64,000 nucleotides of DNA from positions 352,461,507 through 352,525,506 of the forward strand of contig OW240913.1 of NCBI GenBank assembly GCA_933207985.1, given 5' to 3'. Position 1 is the stretch's first letter, and each line of letters starts with the position of its first letter. Shown one piece after another: positions 24,311 through 36,639 of the stretch. The position numbers and the translations under genes are program-made. Under the pieces are notes generated by a model, which saw only the letters and a list, made by a program, of their open reading frames with translations, searched no databases and was not told where the DNA came from. Source of the stretch: Pelobates cultripes. Taxonomy: Eukaryota > Chordata > Amphibia > Anura > Pelobatidae.

Positions 24311-25471
24311 GTTAATTTAATTCATGATTCTGGATTTTAAGGAACCAAATAGAGTTATTACAGCATAGTAGGACGGTCCATAGTGGAGTGCATTCCTTCA
24401 CATTATCAGATTCAAATTATCTTCAAATGATAGATTTATTTATCAATTGTAAATGTGAACATAAAAGAGGTTTTTCAGAAATATTTAACTTGTCTTGCCT
24501 CCTGAAGTATGGTAAATAGAACAGCTTTTATTTTACTAGTCACTATGGCCGCAGTGATTAAAGCAAGCCTATATTTTAAGGAAATAAAATATTAAGGAAA
24601 AATCTCCTTAAATCCTGACAGTAATTTTTGTAATGCTGTTAGTTGGTAAATATGATTAAAGTATTCATATAGTCATATTTCAAGCTGCAAAATCTTGGTG
24701 TATCCTATTTATAAATTATATAAATTGTCAGAAGGTTTACATTTTTGCATCTATTTGCCATATGTTTCAAAGAGGTTTATTTTATTATTTTTTTTTTACT
24801 TATTAATGATAAATAATCCTAATATTATATTGTATAATGCAGTTAATAAATCAAAAAATATAACAAACAGCATCATTAGATTTGAAGGATTTTATAACGT
24901 AAGGTCATCAATACAAATTAACTTTGGAACTTGGTTACAACAGCATTATAAAAAGAAACACATTTACATAAGAATATAAAAAAAATGTTCTACAGCAAAC
25001 AAATATGCAATGATCAATTTAAAAGGAGAATATCATGTTTTAAATGAATAGGAGTGTGTATAAATACAATAATCAATGCAATTGGTATCACAACCTTTTT
25101 TTTTTTTTTTTTTTTTATCAATGCCAATAAGAGAAATACATTTCATCATATGTAAATGATGTAAACTTATGCTACAAGAATATACGTGTAAGTTGCTTTG
25201 TTGTCATGTTTCAACCCCTTTAAGATGCAAATGACCATCCAGTTTATACCTGAAAAATCAAAACAATAAAGGCAATATATTTTGTGTTGCAACTGATTTT
25301 CTGTATGTTTGGTTTTCATTTTGTTACTTTTCTTAGGTAAACGCTACTATATTATTTATATTTTCTATCTAATTCTATATTTTTCTTTAATTTTAACAGT
25401 GGATGTCATGCTTTGGTGTTTTTCTTACTCAAAGTGTTACTCAAATCATCATAACCATTTCAGTGGTGACG
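24311..25471. other. AT-rich intergenic DNA
   Basis: No gene or element recognised; long A and T runs, including a T-run near 25097-25118. Confidence 0.5.
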
Positions 25472-25905
25472 GTGCCTGGAGTCTGTACATGCAGCGAATT
25501 TCCTTGAAACACAGCGCATACAGAGATATTTGCACTTTGTGCTGGGAGCTAGTTGCAACCTCGGCAATTGTGTCTACTGTCTGCGCACACTGCATGTTGG
25601 CGGTAGACATTCTCAGCTTGATAACACTTCCTCCATGTACTCCCTCCCCACCTCCCTGCATTTACACTTAGGATTTTTTGTTTACATTATCCGCTCTCAT
25701 GTCTATCCTCTTACTCCCTCCCCTCGCTGGCTCCGCAAATGCGCTCTGAGCTGGTGGAACGGTCCAATCAAATACCTGTCTATGAGAAGCATCTGACTGT
25801 ACCGCGTGAGGGAGGCAGTGAAAGTGTTGAACCCTGCATGGGGGTATTGCTCAGCGCTGGATTTCAGGCACGCCTATTGGTTATTTTTAAAATTATAATG
25901 GGAGG
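25472..25905. repeat. Dispersed repeat, copy B
   Basis: Direct-orientation partner of 22743-23236. It lacks the roughly 45-bp internal segment of copy A, and similarity continues to about 25930 (GCAATGCCCAATAT). Confidence 0.75.
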
Positions 25906-27104
25906 GGGCCCTATTAGCAATGCCCAATATGTGCAATATTTCACTATTAAACTCTATTAACTTCTGTGCTGATGGAGGCATCATTAGCCAGCCTACAACA
26001 AGAGTCCTGAGTGGTTTATGTAAATTCTGTGCAAAATTGGCATTTGACGCAAGCACACACATTGGCGTACGACAGCCAATGGTAGTGCACCTCCTCCCTC
26101 TGTGCCTCCTCTGTCTTCTACTCAGTCTGTCCTCCCTGAAATCCCACCTCCTCTAGCGAGGGAGAGTGGCGTCAGGGGAGGAAAATTCTAGAATGGAGGT
26201 CATTTTTAGCAGTTTTTAGGGGAAGGGGGAGAGGGGCTGGGCCCAAAAAGGGAGGGTTACTGTGATAGAAATTTATTTTTTTCTTGGAGTAACTCTATAA
26301 ACAGCTATAAAACCTTTACACAAATGTAGAAATTTAACATTTAAATTCATGCTCACTACAACTGTGGAGGGGGGGAAAGTGTGTGTTTTTTTTATTCCAA
26401 TAAGTCCTATTTAGTAGGCATTGAGTATCACTGTATTAGCTTTGTCCTATTACCTACCACCATTATTTAAGTGACCCATGACCGAATCCCATTATAAAGT
26501 CTCCCTCATTTAATCAACACTATATTATATAAATAAGATGTATAGAAAGGGAATTATTGTGTTTTATAATATATATGTGACTATAACTATGGATTGTATT
26601 TTATAAATGTTTATACAGTTGGACATCATCTTATTCACTCCTCTCCCACTAGTACTATTTAATTCACCCCTTCCCTCTACACCAGTCTCCTCTCTTGTCA
26701 TGCCATTTATGCGATGTCTTTCTTCTATTTTCCCATGTCCTCCCATCCTTTACCCCTAAAGCTGTGGTCATAAGGTAACACACAGTTAGTATTACCAGGT
26801 GGGGAGTATAAGCTCTATTTACAGTTCTAGATCCTCATTGGATGGGTAGGTTCTATCTCTGGTAATCACATGCTCCCTAAATCTGTCAGTCTTATGCTCC
26901 TCCATGCCCAAGCAAGTATCTTGTATCCTTCCCCCTTGTGCCAGTCTTCCCTTTACTCTTTTCTCTCTATGCCAGCCTTCCCCGCTGCCAGTCTCTGCTG
27001 TCATCCCATCCTGACCCGAAACCCTCTGTACTTGACTACTCTCTACTCCCTTCCATCTATCCCTTTCCTTCCCATGTCTGTTGACCTGTTTTGTGCTATA
27101 TAAA
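25906..27104. other. Unassigned intergenic DNA
   Basis: No supportable gene. A pyrimidine-rich stretch at about 26640-27080 may belong to the LINE/SINE-type tail that follows. Confidence 0.4.
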
Positions 27105-27340
27105 CCATTATTATTATGTTATTATTTATATAGCGCCAACAAATTCCACAGCGCTTTACAGTGGGTGGACGAACAAACATGTAATTGTAACCAGACAAGT
27201 TGGACGCACAGGAACAGAGGGGTTGAGGACTCTGCTCAATGAGCTTACATGCTAGAGGGAGTGGGGTAAAGTGACACAAAAGGTAAGGATAGTATTAGAC
27301 TAATGACAGTTACAAGAGAGAAATCAGTCAGGGGGTATTA
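27105..27340. repeat. Dispersed vertebrate-type repeat tail (GCGCC/GCGCT motif)
   Basis: Contains TATATAGCGCCAACAAATTC followed by CACAGCGCTTTAC, a motif pair recurring at 53875-54010 and, inverted, at 56765-56905. It resembles 3' tails of old LINE/SINE families in amphibians and fish; I cannot name the family. Confidence 0.6.
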
Positions 27341-28007
27341 ACAGTTTATTTTATGCGCTATTATGAAGAAGTGGGTTTTTAATGATTTTTTAAAGGAGTG
27401 GAGACTGGGTGAGCATCTAACGGATTAGGGAAGTGAGTTCCACAGGAAGGGTGCAGCCTTCGAGAAGTCTTGAAGGCGAGCATCAGAGGTGGGAGTACGG
27501 ACAGAAGATAGACATAAGTCTTCAGCAGCCTAGACGGGACATACTTGTGTAATAGGGAGGATAGAGTTATCATACCATAGATTTATCCAAATCCCCCTAC
27601 ATCCTTACTTTTCACCATTAAATCCTTATTAATTATTTCACTATAGGTACTTGCTCCACCCAGTGCTGAAGTTCTAAGTAGACATCCATAAGCAAATACA
27701 ACATTCCAGATTCTAGGTTAAAGGGGATTACAAGAAAAGCAGACATTGAGTCAGGACTTTTCAGTTTATTTCATATAAAACAAGGAATATGGCTACACAA
27801 CCTATGAACTTGTCTCTCAGGTGTTAAATGATGATCTATTTACATATTATGGCCACAGAATACTTAGGTTGCTACATGCTTATCTAAGTCTTTTATGTTT
27901 TAAACACTGAGGTGGTTATTTCACTGAAACCTGATTAATGCAAAATATATACTGAATTAAAAATAGTTGATTAGATTGTATCCTCTTCAGCTTTGGTCAC
28001 AGCTGGA
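27341..28007. other. Unassigned intergenic DNA
   Basis: No gene or repeat recognised. Confidence 0.4.
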
Positions 28008-29003
28008 CAGGGCCAAACTGGGGATACAAGGCAGCCCTGGAAAAAAAATGCCAGCCCCATAAGTCAATGCGCCATAGTTTGTCGCATGTAATATGTAAGG
28101 CTATGTCTTGCCACCCCAAATGATTGAGTAATATATATATAAAATATATATTGCTTTTTCTAATATAAAATATTGGTCCTTTCAGAGTAAAATGTATAAT
28201 TATACAGTAAGCATACTCACATGCAGACAATCTCACTGACACACACAAGCTGATTGATACACAGCCTCATAGACAAACAATCTCACTGATATACATAAGC
28301 TCATTGACATAAAAACACAAGCTCACTCATTAGCAGGCACACACACACATACAAGCAAGCCCACTCACTAGCAGGCGCACACACACACAGCCATATGTAG
28401 TGGTTCTGGTGTCTATAGCCTGTCCCCGCAGGCTTTTCAATGTAAACACTGACTTTTCAGAGAAAAGGCAGTGTTTACATTGCTTCTTAGTGACACCTCT
28501 ACTGACAGACGCTCAGACGGTCACTAGAGTTGATTCCTGTGTCAGTGCAGCACCTACATTCAGGGCCTCCACGCTCTGGAGGCGCTGTACATTCCCCATA
28601 GAGATACATTGATTCAATGAATCTCTATGAGGAGATGCTGATTGGTGTAATGTTTTGCAGCATTGGATTGGATTGGCTGAGATCATCAAGTTTAATGATC
28701 TCAGCCATAGAGGGGAGACCAGCACGGCGTGGGGAAAAAAAGGTGAGTAAAAACACTATTTTTAAAACACACACAGACACACACATACAACGCTGGGGGA
28801 GCTGTGCTGGCGGCCTGGTCTCATTAAGTAGCGCGCAAGGGCGGGGGAGCAGAGCAGAGACAGCACAGCTCCCTCTGCGGCCGCCTGCACAGCTCCCTCT
28901 GCGGCCGCCAGCACAGCTCCCCCAGCGGCCGCCAGCAGAGACAACCACAGCTGTCTGCCCGGCCCCAGGTGCCGACGGCCCACCGGGAAGTTTCCCGGTA
29001 TCC
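28008..29003. mobile_element. hAT element, copy 3, older and 3'-truncated
   Basis: Begins CAGGGCCAAACTGGGG, one of the family termini with two changes, and follows copy 1 through the Na-like spacer, the imperfect palindrome (about 28677-28707) and the GCGGCCGC-rich 3' part. The minisatellite is reduced to a short CA tract (28765-28790), and only the right arm of the large palindrome is represented. Similarity stops at CCCGGTATCC, so the right terminus is lost. Confidence 0.8.
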
Positions 29004-29224
29004 TGGAGTATGTGAGCCCAAATTCAGCAATTTAGTTTTTAAGTCACTACACCTAGCTGTGTGGACACGTCCTTGTGCCTCTCCAGAAAGTTATGTGCCT
29101 GGGTTAAGGCAACTGAGGCAGGAAGAGATGCTGAACTCACATAATAGGAAAAATATCTATTAATAACCACCTTTCCCTAGAGCAAGTAAGAATGTGATTG
29201 TCATAACGGACATCAGTACTATTA

Positions 29225-29334
29225 TAAAATAAACAGTATATATAGATGGTACCTAGTCCAAACTAGACTGGCCAAGATATTTATGACTAATTCCCCACTC
29301 TGCTGGAGATGTTTAGCCCAGTAAGGATCTATGA
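29225..29334 (+). mobile_element. L1 ORF2 C-terminal fragment, left part
   Basis: Reads as the L1 segment ending in SPLCWRC just before a hAT insertion and continues at 30124 with IWWNCP. This is the same zinc-knuckle-like region found at 5509-5565. Positions 29327-29334 (ATCTATGA) are the left target duplication of the inserted element. Confidence 0.7.
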
Positions 29335-30123
29335 CAGGGGTAGGCAACCTACGGCACTAGTGACATGCACGGCACTCGAGGTGCCTTTGCACGGCACTCA
29401 AGGCTACAAGAGCCAAACAGACTCTGGCCTGTCAGGAGTCCCAGTGAAACTTCAGATATCTATAATACGAAAAGGTGGTGATGGACAATCCTCAATTTAT
29501 GCATTGCAGCACGTAGAGGAAGTTATCGGAGATCACTTCCTCCCAGCACTTGGGAATGGGAATCCACACTGGAGTAAAGCAGCACACCGCTTCCTGTTGC
29601 AGCTTATGTCCTTGAGCTGTACCTGGCCAGCCTGGTCCCCACTAAAACCCAGGGAAGCCTCCCACACTGCTAGATATACACAGAACTGCAGAATAACCCT
29701 CCTCTCATACAAATAATACAAACACACACACAGTCGGCACAAACACAACACCACCAACAATCCACATACATGCACACAACCCCACATGCAGCCTCTCACA
29801 TGCAATACCCCAAACAGCCCCACACATACACACACTACCAAATACACAATGTGACATATCCATCCACACACACAATTCCACAAGCAGCCCCCATACACAG
29901 CCCAAATTCATAGGTATTATACATGATACCACAAACTATTAATGAACATATACAATATAATAGCTCATATACGCACAAATACGATACAAAGCAACTGCAG
30001 TATAAATAACACAAGCAGAATATGGCAACATGCACACCTCAATTTAAAGAAATAGGACCGACACGCTACGGGACATCACAATCATATTTCGGCACAGTGC
30101 TGCTAAAAGGTTGCCTACCCCCG
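29335..30123. mobile_element. Non-autonomous hAT element with perfect 8-bp TSD
   Basis: Starts CAGGGGTAGGCAACCT and ends AGGTTGCCTACCCCCG, an inverted match with one change. ATCTATGA is duplicated at 29327-29334 and 30124-30131. The interior includes a CA-rich stretch (about 29716-29880) and no transposase. It split an L1 ORF2. Confidence 0.9.
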
Positions 30124-30672
30124 ATCTATGATATATATTTGGTGGAACTGTCCAAGAATAATTACATTCTGGGACTCGATATATATATGTTACTATGTCA
30201 GTCTTCAATATAAATCTAAAGAAATCTCCAGAAACTGGTCTGCTCCACCTTAAATGGGGTAAACTCCCCAAAAATCATCAAATATTGATTCTTCACTGTC
30301 TTATGTCCGCAAAAATAGTAATAGCAAGATCATGGAAACAAATATCAACTCCAGATTTCACTCAGTATAAAAAACAACTTATATTTCAACTTGAAATGGA
30401 GAGGGGTGTTTCATATTCAAATAATAATCTCAACTATATTCACCATTATGACCAGTGGATTAAAAAGATAAAATAAATATTTTAATAACTTGTTTCATTC
30501 AGCTAACATGTAAATTCTATATATATTTTCCCTAAATTGAGAAATATACTAAACAATATTATATGTATTTAACTTGTGTATTGTACTGTTTGTGTATAAT
30601 GTTTGTTTTTAATTGTTGTATGTATGTATGTATAACTGAAAGAAAAAAAACCACAATAAAAACATTTAAAAG
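30124..30672 (+). mobile_element. L1 ORF2 C-terminal fragment, right part and 3' UTR
   Basis: Continues the L1 frame after the hAT insertion (IWWNCPRIITFW-like, with later frameshifts) to a stop near 30474, followed by an AT-rich 3' UTR with AATAAAAACA near 30655. Different in sequence from the L1 at the left edge, so an independent and older copy. Confidence 0.7.
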
Positions 30673-30725
30673 TTATAAAATAAACAGTATAATAATGTGA
30701 TTGTATTTACTTGTATGGTCTAACA

Positions 30726-31430
30726 CAGTGGTTCCCAAACTTTTTAGGTTCAAGGCGCCCTTAAAATTTCATTACTTTTCCAAGGGGTGTGTTTGTATGT
30801 AATGTTTGCGTTTGATTGCAGGGGTGTGTCTGAAAATATATATATTTTAAATGCAGATGTACATTTGTATGAAGTATTTGTGTTTGAGTGAAGAGATGTG
30901 TTTCACACACACACACACACACATACACATACACACTCAAACTCACACACATACGCACACTCATACTCACACACACTCACACACATACACATACACACAC
31001 TCATACGCACACACACTCAGACTCACACACACTCATACTCACACACACTCACACTCATACACACACTCACACTCACACATACAAGTGATTTTAAAAAATA
31101 TCTCCAGCCACCCTTCTGTCAGCTTACCTTATGTGCCAGGAGGGTGGCTTGGAGTCCTGCTGCTGTGGGAGTGAGGGGTCTGGAGCTCTTCGTGCTCATC
31201 TCCCCTCATGCTGTGCCTGCCTCCTCTCCCTCCTGCACCGTCTCTCTGCAGGATGCTGGAAGGAAGTAACAGGCTGTCACTTCCTCCCAGCCGTAAGACA
31301 TCACAGGCACCCAGTCGCGGTCTTAAAAGACCGCGGCACACGACTGGGCCTCTGTTCAGTAGTAATGTTTCCCCGGTGCTATAATCATAGCACCAGGCAA
31401 ACATTCTGCGGCACAGTTTGGGAACCGCTG
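30726..31430. mobile_element. Non-autonomous hAT element (Charlie-like termini)
   Basis: Left end CAGTGGTTCCCAAACT, right end AGTTTGGGAACCGCTG. Target duplications are GTCTAACA (30718-30725) and GTCTAACC (31431-31438), 7 of 8 identical. It contains a CA-rich array (30905-31082) and no coding sequence. Confidence 0.88.
30905..31082. repeat. CA/ACTC microsatellite array inside hAT
   Basis: About 180 bp of CACACA with interspersed ACTCACAC and ATACAC variants, wholly inside the element at 30726-31430. Confidence 0.95.
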
Positions 31431-31438
31431 GTCTAACC

Positions 31439-32744
31439 ATTTGTTTGTGCTGATTACTATTGTACAATATTGTTTTGGATAAATACAATAAGTGGAAGCT
31501 GTACCTGTAGTCATATTATAAGTGAACAACGTGTTATCTAATTTCTCTTATTCAATGAGGTATAATTTGCATTATTAATGCATTTAGCTAGCTGGTTAAT
31601 ACAGAATGTAATAACATCACTCAGACATTCAGATTTATACAATGTAACAACAATCAATAATATATTTGGATTTTTTGCTGATTTTTAACAAGCCAAGCCT
31701 AAAGCAGCCCTTTCCCTATATATACCATGCCAATCCTTCTCTTACACAAACTCCCTACAAGTCGATTTGCATTTTATGTATGTGGGTGAAGGTTTGTGTA
31801 TGTAATACATATCTAATCTATGTGCGTCTATATGAGTAATATATGTTTGTGATGTATCATGCATGTAGGCTTGCAATGCATGTGTCTGTTTATTGATATT
31901 GTGTGTGATACGTGTGACGGATTTTTGTGTGATGTTTAATATACATGTTCTATGTGAATATAATAAATTTGTTCTACAGATTGAAGTATGATTTGTGTTC
32001 ATATGGAGGATGAAGGGTAGGGGAAATTAGATCATATTTGGGTGACTGACAGATGTACAGTGTGTTAATTGGCAAGTCACCAAGGGGTACATAGCAGACA
32101 CCTAGCACCATGATCAAGATGGGTTACGTAAGATATAATCCAGTGTGAAAAAAATAAATAAACTAATTTCTTAAAAAATAATATCCTGTCAACCCCCATC
32201 ACTACGGAACCCAAAGGCGCCCAGTTGGCCTAGACGTAATTAATTTCATAATAATATGTATATAAAATGATTAATATGTCTCAAAACATAATTTAGCAAA
32301 TGAGGTTGTAATTCAAGGTATTGTTTAGTTTGTAGTTGGCATTTCAGCTGGCGCTGTGTTAACTGGATTGAATCTAATGCAAAGCAATAAAGCGACCTAT
32401 AATTAGAGGCATAACGCGAAATAAAAGTACAGGATACATGTAAGTGGATGAGTAGTGGGTATTATAATTAACATGCATTACTAACAGGGCAATGGTTGTA
32501 AGAAAATAATGACTTTGCCGCATGGGCAGCAATGTGTTCCCGGTAAAGGGTTTATTTAGTAGGTCAAAGAAAATACGGTGTGATGCTTAATATATGTAAG
32601 AAGTACGTTTCCTACCCTGTGACATCTATGTCAATATACAGATGTTAGCAGGAGAGTTATTTGGAGTTAAAGAGCTAGATTTGGGTTAACAATACCCCAA
32701 AATAAATAGAACTGCAGCTCCCACCACACTTATCCAGCAGCACA
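31439..32744. other. AT-rich intergenic DNA
   Basis: No gene recognised. TGTGT-rich stretches near 31770-31960 are low complexity. Confidence 0.5.
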
Positions 32745-32876
32745 TGATAGGAGTTGGTAGGAGGCACATGATGGGAGTTGGGAGGAGGCACATGATGGTA
32801 GTTGGGAGGAGGCACATGATGGGAGTTGGGAGAAGGCACACGATGGGAGTTGGGAGAAGGCACATGATGGGAGTTG
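32745..32876. repeat. 24-bp minisatellite
   Basis: Five to six units of AGTTGGGAGGAGGCACATGA plus TGGG, with point variants; it has no identified function. Confidence 0.9.
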
Positions 32877-33762
32877 CAGTCTATTCAGGGTGACAGACAA
32901 CACTGGCACTAAATCTAATTAGAATACAGTTCTCACATTACTATGTGCTGGCTTAGTCTCTCCTAATTACTCTCAGTAATTCACACACACACAGCCATAC
33001 CATGCAAGATATCCCACCTACCCATATACACAAATATGTTGTAACTCTGACACATTTTCACGGGTAATGACGAATGTTTAAGACAAGAAGCAGCTGATTG
33101 TATTATATTAAGTCGGTCTCCTGGGAATCTTTTGGTGACAACAGGCCTGCTGTCACTGCTCTTACTGTGCATCACATGCCCCATGTCCTCCAACAAGAGG
33201 CCCATCATACAGTCAGCAAGGCACCAAACATGCTCCAGGATGGGTACAGAGGTGGCACGTATCACACTCAACGTCTAACTGACCACCTGGTACCTTGGGG
33301 CCATTTGAAAGATCAAATACCTGGCCACACATTCTCCCCTTTTTCTCTTAAAAGTCTCTACAATATTTTGTCATCCTTCCATGTTTTAAAAAAGTTATCC
33401 TCAAGTGTACCCTATTTAATAGCATATAATTGCGTTTTGGTTGGAGCTTGGGAGTGGCCCAGGACAATTTATGTGTGAGGAGATTTTACTTTTGGCTCAA
33501 GTTACAGTTATATGTGAGAGTTAGCATCGCCCCTGCTTCCCATCGTGTTAGATTCTGTTCTCTAGCCACTTAGTTTTCTCTGTTGCCCATGTCTTAACCC
33601 ACTCCTTCCCAAACGGTGTCACTTACACCATATCCATTCTTTGGTTATAAGCAGGGCGCATTTACATGTCAGGTGATTGAAGGCACATGATTGCAGGGAT
33701 CCAAAAAAATGTGTTCACAAATTGGCAGATAAATTGAGTTTAATGTCTTAACGTTGCAGACA
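32877..33762. other. Unassigned DNA
   Basis: A 126-codon plus-strand open stretch at 33098-33478 has no motif that I recognise and is probably a decayed repeat or chance. Confidence 0.35.
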
Positions 33763-34110
33763 TGCAGTTGGAATCAAAATTATTCAATCCCCATTGACAA
33801 TCGGGTTTATTGTCAAAGGTTACAGGCTTTCAGCTGTTTGCAATGAACAAATCAATCAATGAACAAAAGCCAGTGAGATAGCTCAAAATAAAAATGATTC
33901 AAATGGTTTCTACAAATTCAGCTGAAACTGAAACTTACAATGACTCCTCCAGTCTCAAAATTATTCAACCCCCTGAACAGAAGCCCTCACAACAGCACAA
34001 ATATAAAAACCAGGTGTTGTCTCAATCACACCTTAGGCAACTAAGCAACAGCCTCATTAGTTGCACCAAATGATCTTAAGCTGGAACAATTGAAATAAAA
34101 AAAATGTATG
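33763..34110. mobile_element. Tc1/mariner-like non-autonomous fragment
   Basis: Contains GTTGGAATCAAAATTATTCA near 33769-33788 and AAAATTATTCAACCCCCTG near 33957-33975, a terminal-style motif seen in Tc1-like elements of fish and frogs. No transposase frame. Boundaries are approximate. Confidence 0.5.
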
Positions 34111-34782
34111 AAAAAATTGTAGCAGCTCGTGGGCATGAGTTAGTAGATCACACCTACGAGATACTATGTGCGTGTGCACAACACATGTAGGTCATGTGTA
34201 CGATCTAGTTAACTTGTGCGTATGATTTACTAAATCATGTGCCGGTTCTACAACACATTCGCTGGACAGTTTGATGCCATTGACGCCTGGCTGGTTCAGT
34301 TGAGATGTGATAATCAAATGAGGATTTTCATCCGCCTAATACACACAAGTAATGTCTGTTCACATGGCCTGACAATTGGAAAGAAGCCTCATCTGAACAG
34401 ATGATCTTATCAAGAAGGTCTGTTTCATTAGATGTTTTGTTACGCATTAGACATGTGCAATTTGTTTAGTTCCGAATGTACATTCGGACGAATTTCGTGC
34501 AAATCAGACATTCTAATGCTTACGAATCTCCGAAGTGCTTAAGTTCGGTAGTTCGGAAGTGCAGAACAGAATTGCTAACGTTCCGAATTGCAGAAGTTCA
34601 GTGCTTCGGCTTTCTAAAAAAAAGTGGCAAAACGAGAGAGAATGGGAAAATTACGTGAATGATGACAGGAATCTTGACCAATAAGCTAATTCCTGGCACT
34701 GGGAGCCGTATAGATATGTAAGTGGTTGTGGTGGCAGTCCGGGCACTGGGAGCACTATAGATGTGTAAATGGTTATCTCTGT

Positions 34783-34905
34783 ATGTGTGTGGGGCAATGT
34801 GTTTATGGGTGGGCAGTGTGTGTGTGTGTGTGTGTGTGTGAGCAATGTGTGTATGTGGGACAGTGTATGTGTGTGTGTAGGGGGGGGCAATGTGTGTATG
34901 GAGGG
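34783..34905. repeat. TG-rich microsatellite array
   Basis: TGTGTG runs with GGGCAATG and GGGCAGTG interruptions, giving loose units of about 20-30 bp. Confidence 0.85.
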
Positions 34906-35111
34906 CAGGAGGGTAGGGAGGCTTTTTAATAATATGTTGTTTTTTTTTATTTAAGAAAAAAAAATTTCCCCCTCCTTTCTTACTTTTACTGAGGGAGGAG
35001 GGGGGACTTCTCTCACACTGTGGTAGTGCTGTGGAAAAACCCTGGTGGTCGCAGTGGTGAGAGTGCACTCTAGCCTGCAGCTCCAGGGCTAGAGTTCACT
35101 CTCGCGAGATT

Positions 35112-35146
35112 CGGAGCGTTGCCATGGTAACCACGGCAACGCTCCG
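35112..35146. promoter_or_regulatory. Palindrome containing a consensus RFX X-box
   Basis: Twelve-base arms 35112-35123 and 35135-35146 surround an 11-base centre. GTTGCCATGGTAAC (35119-35132) fits the RFX X-box consensus GTNRCCNNRGYAAC. Binding is inferred only. Confidence 0.4.
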
Positions 35147-35635
35147 TGCTAGCGAGAGAAGGACCCGGAGGAGCTGCAGGATGTCCTCTCTCCCTCCCTC
35201 GCCTGCGGACCGGGGAGGGAGATCTCTGATCTCCCCTCCGGTCCGTGAAGGGACATTGCAGGACGGGCACTTGGACAGTGCCAGTCCCAGACCTGCATTA
35301 GCCGGCAGGGGAGATCCTCGGCCTGCCTTGTAATCTTGGGGGGGGGGGGGAAACAATTGCCTGTTGCCCCCCCCTGGATCCACCACTGCCATGGCTCCTG
35401 CAACTTATCTCCCCACATCAGCCCTCCTAAATTCCAAAAGGCCACATTATAAGTGCTGTAAATAGGCACCCCTAGATTTCTCAGCTCCTATCAAAAGGTG
35501 AGAGACTTGTATAATGTGTAGCCCTCCAATAGAAGTACAAGGTTCCAAGAGATGGATTGCAGAGCTTCCACCACATGTAATTTTAGGCCTCAGACTCTGT
35601 ACATTTTTCTGTCACTAAACTCACAAGTAGTTATT

Positions 35636-35785
35636 CAAGGTGAAGTCACAGTGAATTTCAAATTTCAGATCAAAATAGCTAAATTAAACATTTCTCGAAG
35701 TCAGCTATGCTTCCAATTCGGCAACTCTGGCCTTCAATTTGAAATACACTCTGAATTCTTTCTTTAGTAAATGACCCTGTTACTA
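35636..35785. repeat. MITE-like dispersed repeat, plus orientation
   Basis: Shares AAGTCAGCT, a TCCA/TTGGCCTT-like stretch and CTCTGAATTC in the same order with the reverse complement of 51736-51865, and ends TTTAGTAAATGACCCTG, an end type seen elsewhere in the window (47165-47188). Confidence 0.55.
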
Positions 35786-36639
35786 TTTCCCCACTACCAC
35801 TGCCTATTGAGCTCTATTATGCTTAACAGCTTACAATGATGTGGTTAAGAGAACAAAATTCCTATCTGTCCTTGCAGTAGGTGTGCACATCTCATTATTC
35901 TGGTAAATGTACCCATTCTTTGTGAGAGCGGTAGGGGACATTTCCTGCACCTTCCATTCCATTATTCATTTGGTTTGAAATACCTAAATAAGTGATAAGC
36001 ATCCAACTGAACTCTGCCCAGTTACATTTGTATTTAGAACATACTGTGACATTTCATTAAATGACTGGAACAGAAACTCTACTTCTGGAATCTAATTAAA
36101 AATAGTAATATAACATTGCTATCAATTTGAACATTCTTAAAACAGAAATAAATATATTTTAGATCCACTAGAGGGCACTACACTAACAGAAGTTGTCATT
36201 GCATTTTTTTTTTCACATTAAACATGCAATACAACTTTACCAAGTAGTATGCGGAACTTAAAAATCCATAGACTGACTTGGTATTGATGTAAAATTTGTA
36301 GGATTGCCAAAGCTTAGTCCATCATAGCTCTTAGGGTATAGTAAAGACCTCTTGGGCACCTCTGTAAATACATAAAAAAAAGTAATTGTTAAAAAAGAAC
36401 ACATTTAGTTCATAATGTGGTCATTCTTCAAGATACCACTGCAAACTGTTATTTCAGTTAATTGCAGAATGTAACTATGGCCCCGCTTTGGCCTGCTCAT
36501 TAGGGTTTCTTGGCAGGTGGCCCTCATTAAATGAATGACAAAGTAATTTTGAAATACCTGAACCAGTAAAACACTGGATTAACTGGGTGCAGCAAATATA
36601 ATTCAATGGAGTATGGAGGGTCCAGCACTCCTTGAAGCC
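35786..36639. other. Unassigned intergenic DNA
   Basis: No gene recognised. Confidence 0.4.

Larger units (their letters stand above)
34435..35385. mobile_element. hAT-like right end with internal TG array; left end unresolved
   Basis: The right terminus CCCCCCTGGATCCACCACTG (to about 35385) is a hAT-style inverted CAGTGGTGG end. The interior has a TG-rich array (34783-34905) and a GC-rich part. A matching left end was not found; a separate repeat rich in TTCGGA/TCCGAA (34440-34620) may begin the block. Confidence 0.5.

Noticed and set aside
30905..31082. Possible CRISPR-like or gene-like regular repeats among the CA arrays
   Set aside because: Units are short, degenerate and lack unique spacers; they are microsatellite DNA inside a hAT element in a eukaryotic genome.
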